The notes beneath the pieces were generated by a model. It was not told the DNA's origin. It saw only the letters and a list, made by a program, of their open reading frames with translations, and searched no databases. The position numbers and the translations under genes are program-made. Shown in pieces: positions 19,645-28,576 of a DNA stretch of 38,391 nucleotides. Origin of the DNA: Caldifarciminota bacterium (lineage in GTDB: Bacteria; Hydrothermota; 32-111); the NCBI GenBank assembly GCA_030592285.1, contig JAUVJU010000004.1, forward strand, positions 1-38,391. Reading direction: 5' to 3'. The first letter of the stretch is position 1. Each line of letters begins with the position of its first letter.

Positions 19645-20505
19645 TTACATTAATAGTTTTTCTATGTAATTTTTGTATGAGCAGGTTGGGTATGATTTAA
19701 TAAGTGACTTCAAGGAATTTTTATCAATATATTTCATATTATATGCAATTTCTTCAATGCAGCCAATTTTTAATGATTGCCGTTTTTCCATTGTTTCAAT
19801 AAAGTTACTGGCATCCATAAGTGATGAAGGGGTACCTGTGTCAAGCCATGCAAATCCCCGCCCTAATTTTATTACATTTAATCTATTCTGTTTCAAATAT
19901 ACATTATTTACATCTGTAATCTCAAATTCACCCCTGTCTGAAGGTTTAAGTTCCGATGCAACCCTTGAACATGTTTCATCATAAATATATAATCCGGGAA
20001 CTGCATAATGCGATTTAGATACTTTGGGCTTTTCAATTATACTAATCGTTTTGTTATTTTCAAATTGAATAACTCCATATCTTTCCGGATTTGATACATA
20101 ATAACCAAATATTGTTGCTCCTTTATTATTTTTTATAGCATTTCTCAGAAAATCATATGAACCATAAAATATATTATCTCCTAAAATTAATACAATTTGT
20201 TCATTATCAATAAATTCACTTCCTATTATCAATGATTGAGCAATACCCTCGGGTTTATCTTGGATCTCATAGGATATTTTTATACCAAGATGTGTGCCAT
20301 CTTTTAAAAGTTTCTTTAAAAATGGTATTGTTATTGAATTAGTAATAATGAGAATATCCTTTATTCCACCAAGCATTAATGTTGATAGAGGATAATAGAT
20401 CATGGGTTTGTCATATACCATAATTAATTGTTTTGAATATATTGTTGACACCGGAAACATTCTACTTCCTGCTCCACCTGCTAGTATTATACCTTTTGTT
20501 TTCAT
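19645..20505 (-). CDS. rmlA: Glucose-1-phosphate thymidylyltransferase RmlA
   Basis: 'KGIILAGGAGSRMFPVSTIYSKQLIMVYDKPMIYYPLSTLMLGGIKDILIIT', 'ILGDNIFYG', 'RGFAWLDTGTPSSLMDAS'. Confidence 0.96.
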   Translation of the reverse strand: MKTKGIILAGGAGSRMFPVSTIYSKQLIMVYDKPMIYYPLSTLMLGGIKDILIITNSITIPFLKKLLKDGTHLGIKISYEIQDKPEGIAQSLIIGSEFIDNEQIVLILGDNIFYGSYDFLRNAIKNNKGATIFGYYVSNPERYGVIQFENNKTISIIEKPKVSKSHYAVPGLYIYDETCSRVASELKPSDRGEFEITDVNNVYLKQNRLNVIKLGRGFAWLDTGTPSSLMDASNFIETMEKRQSLKIGCIEEIAYNMKYIDKNSLKSLIKSYPTCSYKNYIEKLLM

Positions 20506-20509
20506 ACTG

Positions 20510-21526
20510 CTATTCCTTCATTTTATAATTATTATTATAATAATCCCTATAACTGCCATCAATGCATTCCTCTGCCCATTTTATATTGTCCTTATACCAC
20601 TGAATGGTTTTTTCTATTGCTATTTCAAATATATGTTTTGATTCAAAATTCAATTCCTTTCTTATTTTTGATGGGTCTATTCCATATCTTCTGTCATGTC
20701 CCTTTCTATCTTTCACATACTCTATTAAAGATTCATTTTTATTCATAATTTTCAAAATCATTTTTAATATATCAATATTCCTAATTTCATTTTCTGAACC
20801 AATATTATAGATCTCACCAATCTTCCCATTTTCAATAATACTAAATAATGCTTCAACATGATCCTCTACAAATATCCAATCCCTTATATTTAATCCATCT
20901 CCATATAGAGGTATAGATTTGTTTTTCAATGCTCTGTATATTATAAGAGGAATAAATTTCTCAGGGAATTGATATGGTCCGAAGTTATTTGAACATCTTG
21001 AAATAATTGCAGGAAACTTATGCGTTCTATAGTACGATCCTACCAGCATATCAGCTCCTGCCTTAGATGCAGCATAAGGATTAGATGGATATATCTGTGA
21101 CTTTTCAGTAAATCTTTCTGCTAATTCATTTTCAAGATCCCCATATACTTCATCAGTTGATATCTGTAAAAATCTATCAATATTATATTTTCTTGCAATA
21201 TCCATTAATATCCCTGTACCCAATATATTTGTTTTTATAAAACCATTACTTCCCATTATAGATCTATCAACATGTGACTCAGCAGCGAAGTTCACTACAA
21301 TGCTTATTTTATATTTCTTAAAAATACTTTCAACTAAACCTTCATCACAAATATCACCTTTTATAAATACATAATTCTTTTTATCCTCAATATCATTGAG
21401 ATTTTTAAGATTACCTGCATAATTAAGAATATCTAAATTAATGATCTTTAAATCCCTTTTTACAGCATTTCTTACAAAACTGCTTCCAATGAAGCCAGCT
21501 CCGCCAGTTACAAAAATATTATCCAT
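20510..21526 (-). CDS. rmlB: dTDP-glucose 4,6-dehydratase RmlB
   Basis: 'IFVTGGAGFIGSSFVRN', 'FAAESHVDRSI', 'STDEVYGDL', 'YPSNPYAASKAGADMLV', 'NNFGPYQFPEKFIPL', 'RDWIFVEDH'. Confidence 0.96.
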   Translation of the reverse strand: MDNIFVTGGAGFIGSSFVRNAVKRDLKIINLDILNYAGNLKNLNDIEDKKNYVFIKGDICDEGLVESIFKKYKISIVVNFAAESHVDRSIMGSNGFIKTNILGTGILMDIARKYNIDRFLQISTDEVYGDLENELAERFTEKSQIYPSNPYAASKAGADMLVGSYYRTHKFPAIISRCSNNFGPYQFPEKFIPLIIYRALKNKSIPLYGDGLNIRDWIFVEDHVEALFSIIENGKIGEIYNIGSENEIRNIDILKMILKIMNKNESLIEYVKDRKGHDRRYGIDPSKIRKELNFESKHIFEIAIEKTIQWYKDNIKWAEECIDGSYRDYYNNNYKMKE

Positions 21527-21620
21527 TATTCTCCTTTTTAATTTATTATATAGGAGCTTAATTAATAGTCAATGTATTAATGAATAAAAATCATTTAAAC
21601 ATTTCTAATGAATACTACTG

Positions 21621-22104
21621 TTATTACCATAAAAAAATGTCCCCTCTATTGCACATAAGAATGCTAATAGCGGAGGAGGACCCTTCGACTTACTCAAGGC
21701 AGGTCAAGAAAGAGGAGCAATATATTCTTCAAATTATTCAGAATATAAATCTGCTATTGGATTACTCTTAACAGAAGCGGACGAAGACAAACAATAAGGA
21801 GAGCATCTGTGATACAATTGAATCTACTATACTCGCAGCAGCTCCTCTTATTGTTTGTGTGAGGTAGCATGCCAGGAAGAAATAAAGGTTCTTTGTAACA
21901 TATTCCTCGAATTACTCCTGTTCAATTTATTCCTCGAATTACTCCTGTTCAATTTATTCCTCGAATTACTCAGAATAAACCTTTACTTGTGTGACGGAGC
22001 AAAGGTAGGCATTACTATATATCACCAAAAGGCATACTCCGAATAATTTGAGGAATGTGTTATTATTAATAGTAATTTAAGGGGACATTCTTTATTGGTA
22101 ACAA
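21621..22104. repeat. Composite repeat element (~485 bp) bounded by imperfect inverted repeats, with internal tandem and inverted repeats
   Basis: Left end ttattaccataaaaaaatgtcccct (21621-21645) against the reverse complement of aggggacattctttattggtaacaa (22080-22104): mostly matching. Internal 27-bp tandem repeat at 21902-21971 and internal inverted repeats. Confidence 0.6.
21902..21971. repeat. 27-bp tandem repeat, ~2.6 copies: attcctcgaattactcctgttcaattt
   Basis: Copies at 21902-21928, 21929-21955 and a partial copy from 21956. Confidence 0.9.
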
Positions 22105-22124
22105 CACATTCTTATAAATACTAC

Positions 22125-22155
22125 TTGACTTTATTGATAATTTGTATAATATAAT
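22125..22155 (+). promoter_or_regulatory. Candidate rpsT promoter (TTGACT ... TATAATATAAT)
   Basis: TTGACT 22125-22130 and overlapping TATAAT boxes at 22145 and 22150; spacers of 14 or 19 nt are not ideal. Confidence 0.4.
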
Positions 22156-22184
22156 AAACTTAATGAACACTTAAGGAGGTTTAA

Positions 22185-22430
22185 TTGCCTAATCATAAAT
22201 CATTTAAAAAAACAGTGATAAAAAATGAATTGAAAAGAAAACGCAACAAGGGACATAAAACAAAAATAAAGAATCTTTTTAAAGCAGTAGAAACAGTAGA
22301 GAACAATGATAAAAAAACTGAAATGTTGAAAAATGGTTATAAGATCATTGATAAGGCATGTGCAGCTCATGTTTTAAAGAAGAATAAAGCAGCAAGAAAG
22401 AAATCTCAGTTAGCTAAATTACTATCATAA
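22185..22430 (+). CDS. rpsT: 30S ribosomal protein S20 (TTG start, RBS aaggagg at 22173-22179)
   Basis: MPNHKSFKKTVIKNELKRKRNKGHKTKIKN...IIDKACAAHVLKKNKAARKKSQLAKLL. Confidence 0.94.
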   Translation: MPNHKSFKKTVIKNELKRKRNKGHKTKIKNLFKAVETVENNDKKTEMLKNGYKIIDKACAAHVLKKNKAARKKSQLAKLLS

Positions 22431-22451
22431 TATTTAAGCATTTTAAAATAA

Positions 22452-22484
22452 AAAAAACAGGCATTTAAAAAATGCCTGTTTTTT
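22452..22484. terminator. Rho-independent, probably bidirectional terminator between convergent rpsT and tonB-like genes
   Basis: aaaaaacaggcattt-aaa-aaatgcctgttttttt: near-perfect stem flanked by A- and T-tracts. Confidence 0.9.
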
Positions 22485-22507
22485 TTATTCTTTATTTTAA
22501 TTCTATT

Positions 22508-23116
22508 TTAGTTTCTTAGGGAAAAATTCACAGGAAATGTTACATATGCTCTTACTGCAATATCTCTTGACATTGCTGGTGTAAAAGTCATTTGATATGC
22601 GGCATTCACTGCTGACGCATCAAGCAGAGGATGTACACTTTTAATCACTTTTACAAGAGAAACGGAACCATCTTTTTCAACAACCAATTCAAGAAATACC
22701 GTTCCTTCAATTCCCAATTGTCTTGCTGCATCAGGATATTTAGGATCAAGCTTAACTAACACCTTTGGTGCATTTTCATAAATTCTATAGATCTCTCCTT
22801 TATGTTCAGTAAGAGATGGATCTTCAAAGGTTGTTTCAAATTCAATATCTTCAGTGATTTCAGAATCATCTGTTGTTTCCTTGATCTTCTTTGGTAATTT
22901 TGGTTTCTCAATGTTTTTGGGTTCCTTTGGCTGATTCAACATTTCATCTGGTAATTTCTCCATAATTGTTTCAGATGTTTTAGCTCTCATCCTATAAGGA
23001 TTAGGATTAAATCTCGGTACAACCTGAAATAGGATAATAAACAGAATTAATGTTGATAATATAGATGTTTTTAATAATGTCGGATACTTTTTCTTCACAT
23101 TATTTGTCTTTTCCAT
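22508..23116 (-). CDS. TonB family protein (energy transducer)
   Basis: N-terminal TM, Pro/Lys/Glu-rich linker, C-terminal 'KYPDAARQLGIEGTVFLELVVEKDGSVSLVKVIKSVHPLLDASAVNAAYQMTFTPA'. Confidence 0.93.
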   Translation of the reverse strand: MEKTNNVKKKYPTLLKTSILSTLILFIILFQVVPRFNPNPYRMRAKTSETIMEKLPDEMLNQPKEPKNIEKPKLPKKIKETTDDSEITEDIEFETTFEDPSLTEHKGEIYRIYENAPKVLVKLDPKYPDAARQLGIEGTVFLELVVEKDGSVSLVKVIKSVHPLLDASAVNAAYQMTFTPAMSRDIAVRAYVTFPVNFSLRN

Positions 23117-23125
23117 AATTCACCT

Positions 23126-23548
23126 CTATTTTATATCACTAATTACTCGAGCTGCCAATGAAACTCGTAAAGTATTAGCTTTAATTAATTGACCGAAAAT
23201 ATCATTGGATATCCAGTATGGCGTATCTTTATCTGCCATTATAGAAACAATTACATTAGGATTAATTCGCTTTTTAAGCTGCATAATATCCTTAACCTTT
23301 CCAATAGGAACAATCCTGTCATCAATACTAACAACACCATTATCACCTTTATATCCAACCCAGATATGTGCAATATGCTTGATTGATATTTTCTTTGCAG
23401 CCATTGCCTCAGGCAGTTCAACTTTAAGCCCCTGTTCTGCTTTAAACACAGTTGAGACCATAAAAAATATAAGAAGCAAAAATACAATATCAGATACAGA
23501 CGCTGTATTTATTTCTGCTTTTTCTTTTTCTATTCTTTCAAATTTCAT
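23126..23548 (-). CDS. ExbD/TolR family protein (second copy)
   Basis: 'AEINTASVSDIVFLLLIFFMVSTVFKAEQGLKVELPEA'. Confidence 0.93.
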   Translation of the reverse strand: MKFERIEKEKAEINTASVSDIVFLLLIFFMVSTVFKAEQGLKVELPEAMAAKKISIKHIAHIWVGYKGDNGVVSIDDRIVPIGKVKDIMQLKKRINPNVIVSIMADKDTPYWISNDIFGQLIKANTLRVSLAARVISDIK

Positions 23549-23556
23549 TGCTACTC

Positions 23557-24015
23557 CTAATCTTCATCATCTTCTGCAGGAGACAGAGATATTCTTTCTG
23601 TTCTTCCGGTTTTTTCAAAAGCAATTTTCAATTGGTCAAACACCCTTATCATGTATTCGTATTTGGCAAGTCGTGTTGGTATAATAGAGAAAATCAATTT
23701 TTCCTCAATATCCATTTCCAGTATTTCTATTGTTTTATCGGATACATTTCTCCACTCTACAGGTTCAGTAATTTCAGTGCCATCAGCAAAATATGATATT
23801 TTTACATTGCCAAATTTATCAATACGAACTTTGACTATTGTTTCACTTTTAACCTTGATCTCTTCTTTCGAATCTTCAGGCAGAACAATCTGAAGTCCCA
23901 TTTCATTGTTAAATACGGTTGTTACCATAAAAAAGATGAGAAGAAGAAATACAATATCTCCCATAGATGCAGTGGGAATGTCAACACTAAATTTTCTTTT
24001 CTTTTTAAACATCAT
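23557..24015 (-). CDS. ExbD/TolR family protein (first copy)
   Basis: 'FSVDIPTASMGDIVFLLLIFFMVTTVFNNEMGLQIVLPED'. Confidence 0.93.
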   Translation of the reverse strand: MMFKKKRKFSVDIPTASMGDIVFLLLIFFMVTTVFNNEMGLQIVLPEDSKEEIKVKSETIVKVRIDKFGNVKISYFADGTEITEPVEWRNVSDKTIEILEMDIEEKLIFSIIPTRLAKYEYMIRVFDQLKIAFEKTGRTERISLSPAEDDED

Positions 24016-24032
24016 TTTATTACTCCAAATTT

Positions 24033-24659
24033 CTATTCTTCAACAACTTCCATCTGTAAAAGTAGATCAACAATTCTATTTGATGCATCTTCCATTGCTC
24101 TGGTGTAATTATTAATCACTTCACTAAATACAACATGTGCTGCTGATGTAGGGATTGCTATTGAAAGACCTGTCATAGTAGTTATAAGTGCCTGTGATAT
24201 ACCACTTGCTACAAGTTTGGGTTCTACTGTACCAGCTAAGGCAATTGAATCAAATGCTGCTACCATTCCTGAGACTGTGCCTAGGAATCCTAACATAGGT
24301 GCAAGCTGAGTTACGGCTGCCAGTGGTGCCATTCCTCTATCAAGAAAGGCAAGTTCCTTAACTCCTGTTTTTGCAATTGCTTCTTCAAGAAGATCCTTGT
24401 TTTTCCCAATATATTGAAATTCCGTAAGCACTGCTTCCATTATTCTTCCTACAGGACTTGGGTTTTTAGAACAATATTCAACTGCATGTTCAACCCCTTC
24501 TGCTTCAATAACATTTTGAAGCTTTTCAATAAATTTTTGCGGACTTTTATTCATTATTAGGAATGTAATTATTCTCTCAATAATAAATACAACAGAAATT
24601 AGAGCTGTTGCTAGCAGGAACCACATTGTCCAGCCACCTCTTTGGAAAAAATCTAACAC
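24033..24659 (-). CDS. MotA/TolQ/ExbB proton channel family protein
   Basis: 'MAPLAAVTQLAPMLGFLGTVSGMVAAFDSIAL....VASGISQALITTMTGLSIAIPTSAAH'. Confidence 0.95.
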   Translation of the reverse strand: MLDFFQRGGWTMWFLLATALISVVFIIERIITFLIMNKSPQKFIEKLQNVIEAEGVEHAVEYCSKNPSPVGRIMEAVLTEFQYIGKNKDLLEEAIAKTGVKELAFLDRGMAPLAAVTQLAPMLGFLGTVSGMVAAFDSIALAGTVEPKLVASGISQALITTMTGLSIAIPTSAAHVVFSEVINNYTRAMEDASNRIVDLLLQMEVVEE

Positions 24660-24749
24660 ATTTTCCTCCTGTTTTAGATTATTAATGTCTTATTTTGTCA
24701 ATTTAACACTTGATATTATATTCAAATAGGACATAAATGTCAATACATA

Positions 24750-25100
24750 TTAAGTGCTTGTCCAACGGAAATAAATCAAAGATGCAACTATAGCAAAAAT
24801 TCCAGCAAGAAGGATCATACATGCTTCTAATGTACCTACCTGCATTGTTTTCGCAATTAAAGGCAATAGATCATATGGTGTACTTGCTGCAAGAGCTGGA
24901 AAATATACTGTCAATTTGATGATGTGTACTATTGATCCAATCAACATAAATAGAGTTCCAATCATTAATAGGATCCAAATACCTTTTCGTCTGATCATTT
25001 TAAGCAATCTCTTAATAATTAAACCAGAGAAAAACAATGATGCTGCAAAAAGAATAATTCCAATTGTTAAAAGAATTTCAGCTGTAAATAGAATTCTCAT
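24750..25100 (-). CDS. Small multi-pass membrane protein (about 4 TM), unknown
   Basis: 116 aa, highly hydrophobic, start overlaps the end of the neighbouring gene by 4 nt. Confidence 0.7.
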   Translation of the reverse strand: MRILFTAEILLTIGIILFAASLFFSGLIIKRLLKMIRRKGIWILLMIGTLFMLIGSIVHIIKLTVYFPALAASTPYDLLPLIAKTMQVGTLEACMILLAGIFAIVASLIYFRWTST

Positions 25101-25501
25101 TTGGAACCCCCTTTATGAGGTTTCACAACATTGTAAAATTTATATGAGCCTATTAGGGATAGCAGCCCTGATAAAACAAAGAATCCATAGCTTATCCATG
25201 TTTGCATATCTGTCATTTTCAGATTGCCGATCACCATAAGACTGTATGCCTGAATAATTGCATAGAGAAGAATCCCAGATGGTGCAATCATTATAAACTG
25301 CCAATTTGTTTTTTTCATCAGAACCTGTTCATATCTTTTCGCTATAATCCCAATAAATACAAGTGCAAGCCAAAGGATTATTGCTCCTGCAACTGTTAAC
25401 ATTGCCGATATCATTTTCCAATTAAGAACATATTGTGGAATACCGGTTTGATTAACAATTTGTGAAAGTATTATTAATTTCATCATACTTCCTCCATTCA
25501 C
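25097..25501 (-). CDS. Small multi-pass membrane protein (about 4 TM), unknown
   Basis: 134 aa, hydrophobic; overlaps both neighbours by 4 nt (translational coupling). Confidence 0.7.
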   Translation of the reverse strand: MNGGSMMKLIILSQIVNQTGIPQYVLNWKMISAMLTVAGAIILWLALVFIGIIAKRYEQVLMKKTNWQFIMIAPSGILLYAIIQAYSLMVIGNLKMTDMQTWISYGFFVLSGLLSLIGSYKFYNVVKPHKGGSK

Positions 25502-26172
25502 TCGGTTATTTTTACATTAATTTTTTCTATCATTTCTTTCGCATGCGATGGACCTATTATTAATGATGATGATTTAGATAATTTCTTAATAAATAGTTCC
25601 ACTGCTTTATTTGTTAAATTCTTAACATCTATTTTAGATTCCCTAACCATATTATTCACAATATCATCTGTGAAGTCCTCCAAATACTCTTTTGCTATTG
25701 ATTTTACTGTATCAATTATCCCTACATCCAGTTTATAATTTTTCGCGGCTTTCTCTGCTGATGGTTTTTCTTCTATTTTCTGCTCTTTTTTTATTTCATC
25801 CTTTTCCCGAACAAAACCACCCTTTACTGCAATTTTCTTTCTTTCTTTTATCTTTAACTTACCTTTATCACGTTTTCCCTGCGATTTTGCTCCTTTAATG
25901 ACAATCCCTTTTACACTGTTCTGTGTTAAAATTCCATATATATCATTATCATTAAATACAAAAGTGATCTTTTGATTTTCTGTATAAAAAGCAATATTCT
26001 CAATATCTTGTATTTCAGCTGTCTCCAAAGATTGTTTTAATACAACTACTGATTTTTTTATTGCATCATTATCTGCCTTAATATCACCGCTTTTTTCAAC
26101 TATTTCACCAGAATTACAAAAAACATAATCAGCAGAGTATTGTTCTCTCAATTTATCAAGATTTTCTCCCAT
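25498..26172 (-). CDS. Hypothetical, possible Roadblock/LC7-like N-terminal domain plus charged linker and helical C-terminus
   Basis: 'YVFCNSGEIVEKSGDIKADNDAIKKSVVVLKQSLETAEIQDIENIAFYTENQKITFVF' has Roadblock-like layout; Lys/Glu-rich linker. Confidence 0.5.
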   Translation of the reverse strand: MGENLDKLREQYSADYVFCNSGEIVEKSGDIKADNDAIKKSVVVLKQSLETAEIQDIENIAFYTENQKITFVFNDNDIYGILTQNSVKGIVIKGAKSQGKRDKGKLKIKERKKIAVKGGFVREKDEIKKEQKIEEKPSAEKAAKNYKLDVGIIDTVKSIAKEYLEDFTDDIVNNMVRESKIDVKNLTNKAVELFIKKLSKSSSLIIGPSHAKEMIEKINVKITE

Positions 26173-26179
26173 TACTAAC

Positions 26180-26938
26180 CTACCTCTTATTGAGTTTTAA
26201 AATTACATTCTGGACTTTCTGCTTTGCATCCTTTGCTCCGAATTCTTTTACTGCAAGTTTACACAATGTATCAATTATTTCTTTGGAGTCCTTTTGGATA
26301 TCTTCTTTACTTATAGCCACTGGAACTGTACTTTTCAATTTGATATCATCTGCAATATCAAGAGCAAGTGTGATCTTTTCCATATTCCTTATACCCTCTT
26401 TAACTACATTGACCCATTTTGTTTTTTCTCCGCCAATAGCAAATTCATTGATCAGAAAATTAATTTGTGCTATTTTAGCATTGAACAATTTTCTTTCTAT
26501 TTCGGATAATTTATCTTCATCTTCAATTGCATTAGCAGCATTAAGTAAGTCTCCCATGTCCGATCCGGCTGCAATCTCATCTGGTACTTCGGATGGCTCA
26601 TCCTTGGGAATAACAACCTCTTTTGTTAATTCAAGGAATTTATTATAAAAATTCTGTTCATCTTGTTCCTCAGAAAAAATAAATGCCAAAAAGTCATTTT
26701 CTCTATTAAAGATTATAATATTATCTTTTGATTTAATACTAATTAATTTCATATTAGTTAATGAAAGTTTTTTAAATATGATTTCTCCTGCTGAGCCGAG
26801 AAAAGCACCCGCATCATTAAGAAGTTGATTTTTATTTCCCCATGTTTCCATCACATCTCCATCTTCCTTATTTAGAAGAACAGCAGATTTTACTGGAAAC
26901 TCCTTTTTAAGATTTTCAGCTATTTTAACAAATTCCAT
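26180..26938 (-). CDS. Hypothetical, possible Roadblock/LC7-like N-terminal domain
   Basis: 'FPVKSAVLLNKEDGDVMETWGNKNQLLNDAGAFLGSAGEIIFKKLSLTNMKLISIKSKDNIIIFNRENDFLAFIF' has Roadblock-like layout. Confidence 0.5.
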   Translation of the reverse strand: MEFVKIAENLKKEFPVKSAVLLNKEDGDVMETWGNKNQLLNDAGAFLGSAGEIIFKKLSLTNMKLISIKSKDNIIIFNRENDFLAFIFSEEQDEQNFYNKFLELTKEVVIPKDEPSEVPDEIAAGSDMGDLLNAANAIEDEDKLSEIERKLFNAKIAQINFLINEFAIGGEKTKWVNVVKEGIRNMEKITLALDIADDIKLKSTVPVAISKEDIQKDSKEIIDTLCKLAVKEFGAKDAKQKVQNVILKLNKR

Positions 26939-26941
26939 CTA

Positions 26942-27805
26942 TTACCTCTCTTCTCTTGACAATAATTCTTTATGCTTCTTTTTTGCAAGCATTTTACCCA
27001 ATTCCTCATTTGCTCTTTCATTGGACTTTTTATAAAGCATATCTTTTGTTTTTGAATAATATTCTTCTGTTAATATTTTTGTAATTGATTCATCAGAATC
27101 AATCTTTTCATTATTTAATTTTATCATACCTGAGATTGTTTCAAAGCCCTCTAAATTAAGAGAACTAATTATATAGGAAAACCACTCATTTGTATTTGTT
27201 CCTTTAACACTATAAACATCCATTATATTATTAAGCATTTTTTCAAAATTCTGTCTTAATCTTTCTGATTTTGACTTATCAAACAGCAAACCCTTTTCAA
27301 TAAGCCACTCTAATGTCTGACAAACCACTAAAATTGGCAGATTCGAATCATGTATCAATTTATTTATATCTCGTTTACCATCTATTAAACGGATCATTGT
27401 CCAATCGGATTTTCTTAATGCCACATTATCCTGTACACCATCAGCTCGTTTTTCTAATATTGCAGTAAATGGAGGTAACTTTGTCAAAAGATCATCAAAT
27501 TCAATTCTTCTTTTTTCAATATTATGAATTAATTCTAATGTCTCATTTTTCTTAATTGTGTGTTCCTTAATTGCAATTTTGTCTTTATACTGTAAACTGC
27601 CTTTCTTTTCAATAGCAACATTATATATTGCTTCTATTCCTATAAGACCCTTAAATTCTGCATGTACAGGAATACCCTCTTCAAAATATATTTCAGAATT
27701 TTCACCTGCAATATCCAGATATAAAGCACCTGTCCTTTTAGAAGATGAAACCAAATTAATGATCTCTAAAGGACTAAATACTTCCAGATTTGCCGATAGG
27801 TCCAT
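26942..27805 (-). CDS. PATAN/DUF4388 domain protein
   Basis: 'SANLEVFSPLEIINLVSSSKRTGALYLDIAGENSEIYFEEGIPVHAEFKGLIGIEAIYNVAIEKKGSLQY' is the DUF4388 signature. Confidence 0.83.
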   Translation of the reverse strand: MDLSANLEVFSPLEIINLVSSSKRTGALYLDIAGENSEIYFEEGIPVHAEFKGLIGIEAIYNVAIEKKGSLQYKDKIAIKEHTIKKNETLELIHNIEKRRIEFDDLLTKLPPFTAILEKRADGVQDNVALRKSDWTMIRLIDGKRDINKLIHDSNLPILVVCQTLEWLIEKGLLFDKSKSERLRQNFEKMLNNIMDVYSVKGTNTNEWFSYIISSLNLEGFETISGMIKLNNEKIDSDESITKILTEEYYSKTKDMLYKKSNERANEELGKMLAKKKHKELLSREER

Positions 27806-27806
27806 G

Positions 27807-28571
27807 TTATCTCCTCTTTACCCATTGTTCATCACAATATTTATCTACCATTTTTCTATACTCAGCATTATCTAACTTAAATGACAATTCTTCCCAATCA
27901 TAACTTAGAAAGTTAAAGAATGATTTATAAAAATTTTCACTTAAGACCTTTATATTATACACTATTTTGTTAATATTTTCAATATTGCTTATATGCATTT
28001 TCGCTGAAAAAACATTATCAAGGTTTTCACTATAATTATTCACTAATATTGTTCCCTGCTGCATAAATCTGTCTTTTAGGAATGTCTGTGCACTGCCAAG
28101 TATTTTTTCTCCATTTAATGTGATCTCATATAATGATGTTGAACTAAAACAATTCTCCGTATATGGAGTATCAGTTTTATTTGAATTAACCTCAACATCT
28201 ATTCCTGCATATTTGAATCCATGTACAAATGCATCCGACAGTAATCTATACCTCTTAGTAAGATTATTACTATTATTAATTAAAATGTTCTTAAATGCAT
28301 TATATGTTGATGAAAAGGAATAGGTCAGATCACCGCTATGAAGCACTGTTCTACCACCTGTTATTCTTCTTGTAATAGGAATATTTTCATTCTCAACAAA
28401 TTCAGTATTACAGCTCCTTATATATCTTTGATTGTATCCAATTGTTATGGATGGTTCTTTAAATACATAAAATCTGAATATTGGCTCTTCAATATGAATA
28501 TATAAATATTCATCAAGAGCCATATTCTCAAAAACATTTAGATCCATAAACTTCATATAATATGCTTTCAT
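27807..28571 (-). CDS. Lipoate-protein ligase A family protein (track start 28601; Met at 28571 avoids overlap)
   Basis: 'FMDLNVFENMALDEYLY', 'FRFYVFKEPSITIGYNQ', 'PITRRITGGRTVLHSGDLTYSF', 'GEKILGSAQTFLKDRFMQQGTILVN' of the BPL/LplA/LipB fold. Confidence 0.88.
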   Translation of the reverse strand: MKAYYMKFMDLNVFENMALDEYLYIHIEEPIFRFYVFKEPSITIGYNQRYIRSCNTEFVENENIPITRRITGGRTVLHSGDLTYSFSSTYNAFKNILINNSNNLTKRYRLLSDAFVHGFKYAGIDVEVNSNKTDTPYTENCFSSTSLYEITLNGEKILGSAQTFLKDRFMQQGTILVNNYSENLDNVFSAKMHISNIENINKIVYNIKVLSENFYKSFFNFLSYDWEELSFKLDNAEYRKMVDKYCDEQWVKRR

Positions 28572-28576
28572 TAATA

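Noticed and set aside
21902-21976. Tandem 27-bp repeats as a CRISPR array
   Set aside because: Units are directly abutting with no unique spacers and only ~2.6 copies; no cas genes in the window.
21580-22046. Two 63 aa ORFs (21580-21771, 21855-22046) in the repeat island
   Set aside because: The second simply translates the tandem repeat (FLELLLFNLFLELLLFN); no independent coding evidence.
21611-22125. aatactact direct repeat as a definite target-site duplication
   Set aside because: Gaps to the inverted repeats are asymmetric (1 vs 12 nt) and the sequence is short and AT-rich; chance is plausible.
23189-26648. Numerous 60-160 aa plus-strand ORFs opposite tonB/exbBD/PATAN-region genes
   Set aside because: Antisense to well-supported coding genes with recognisable domains; expected from AT-rich codon usage.
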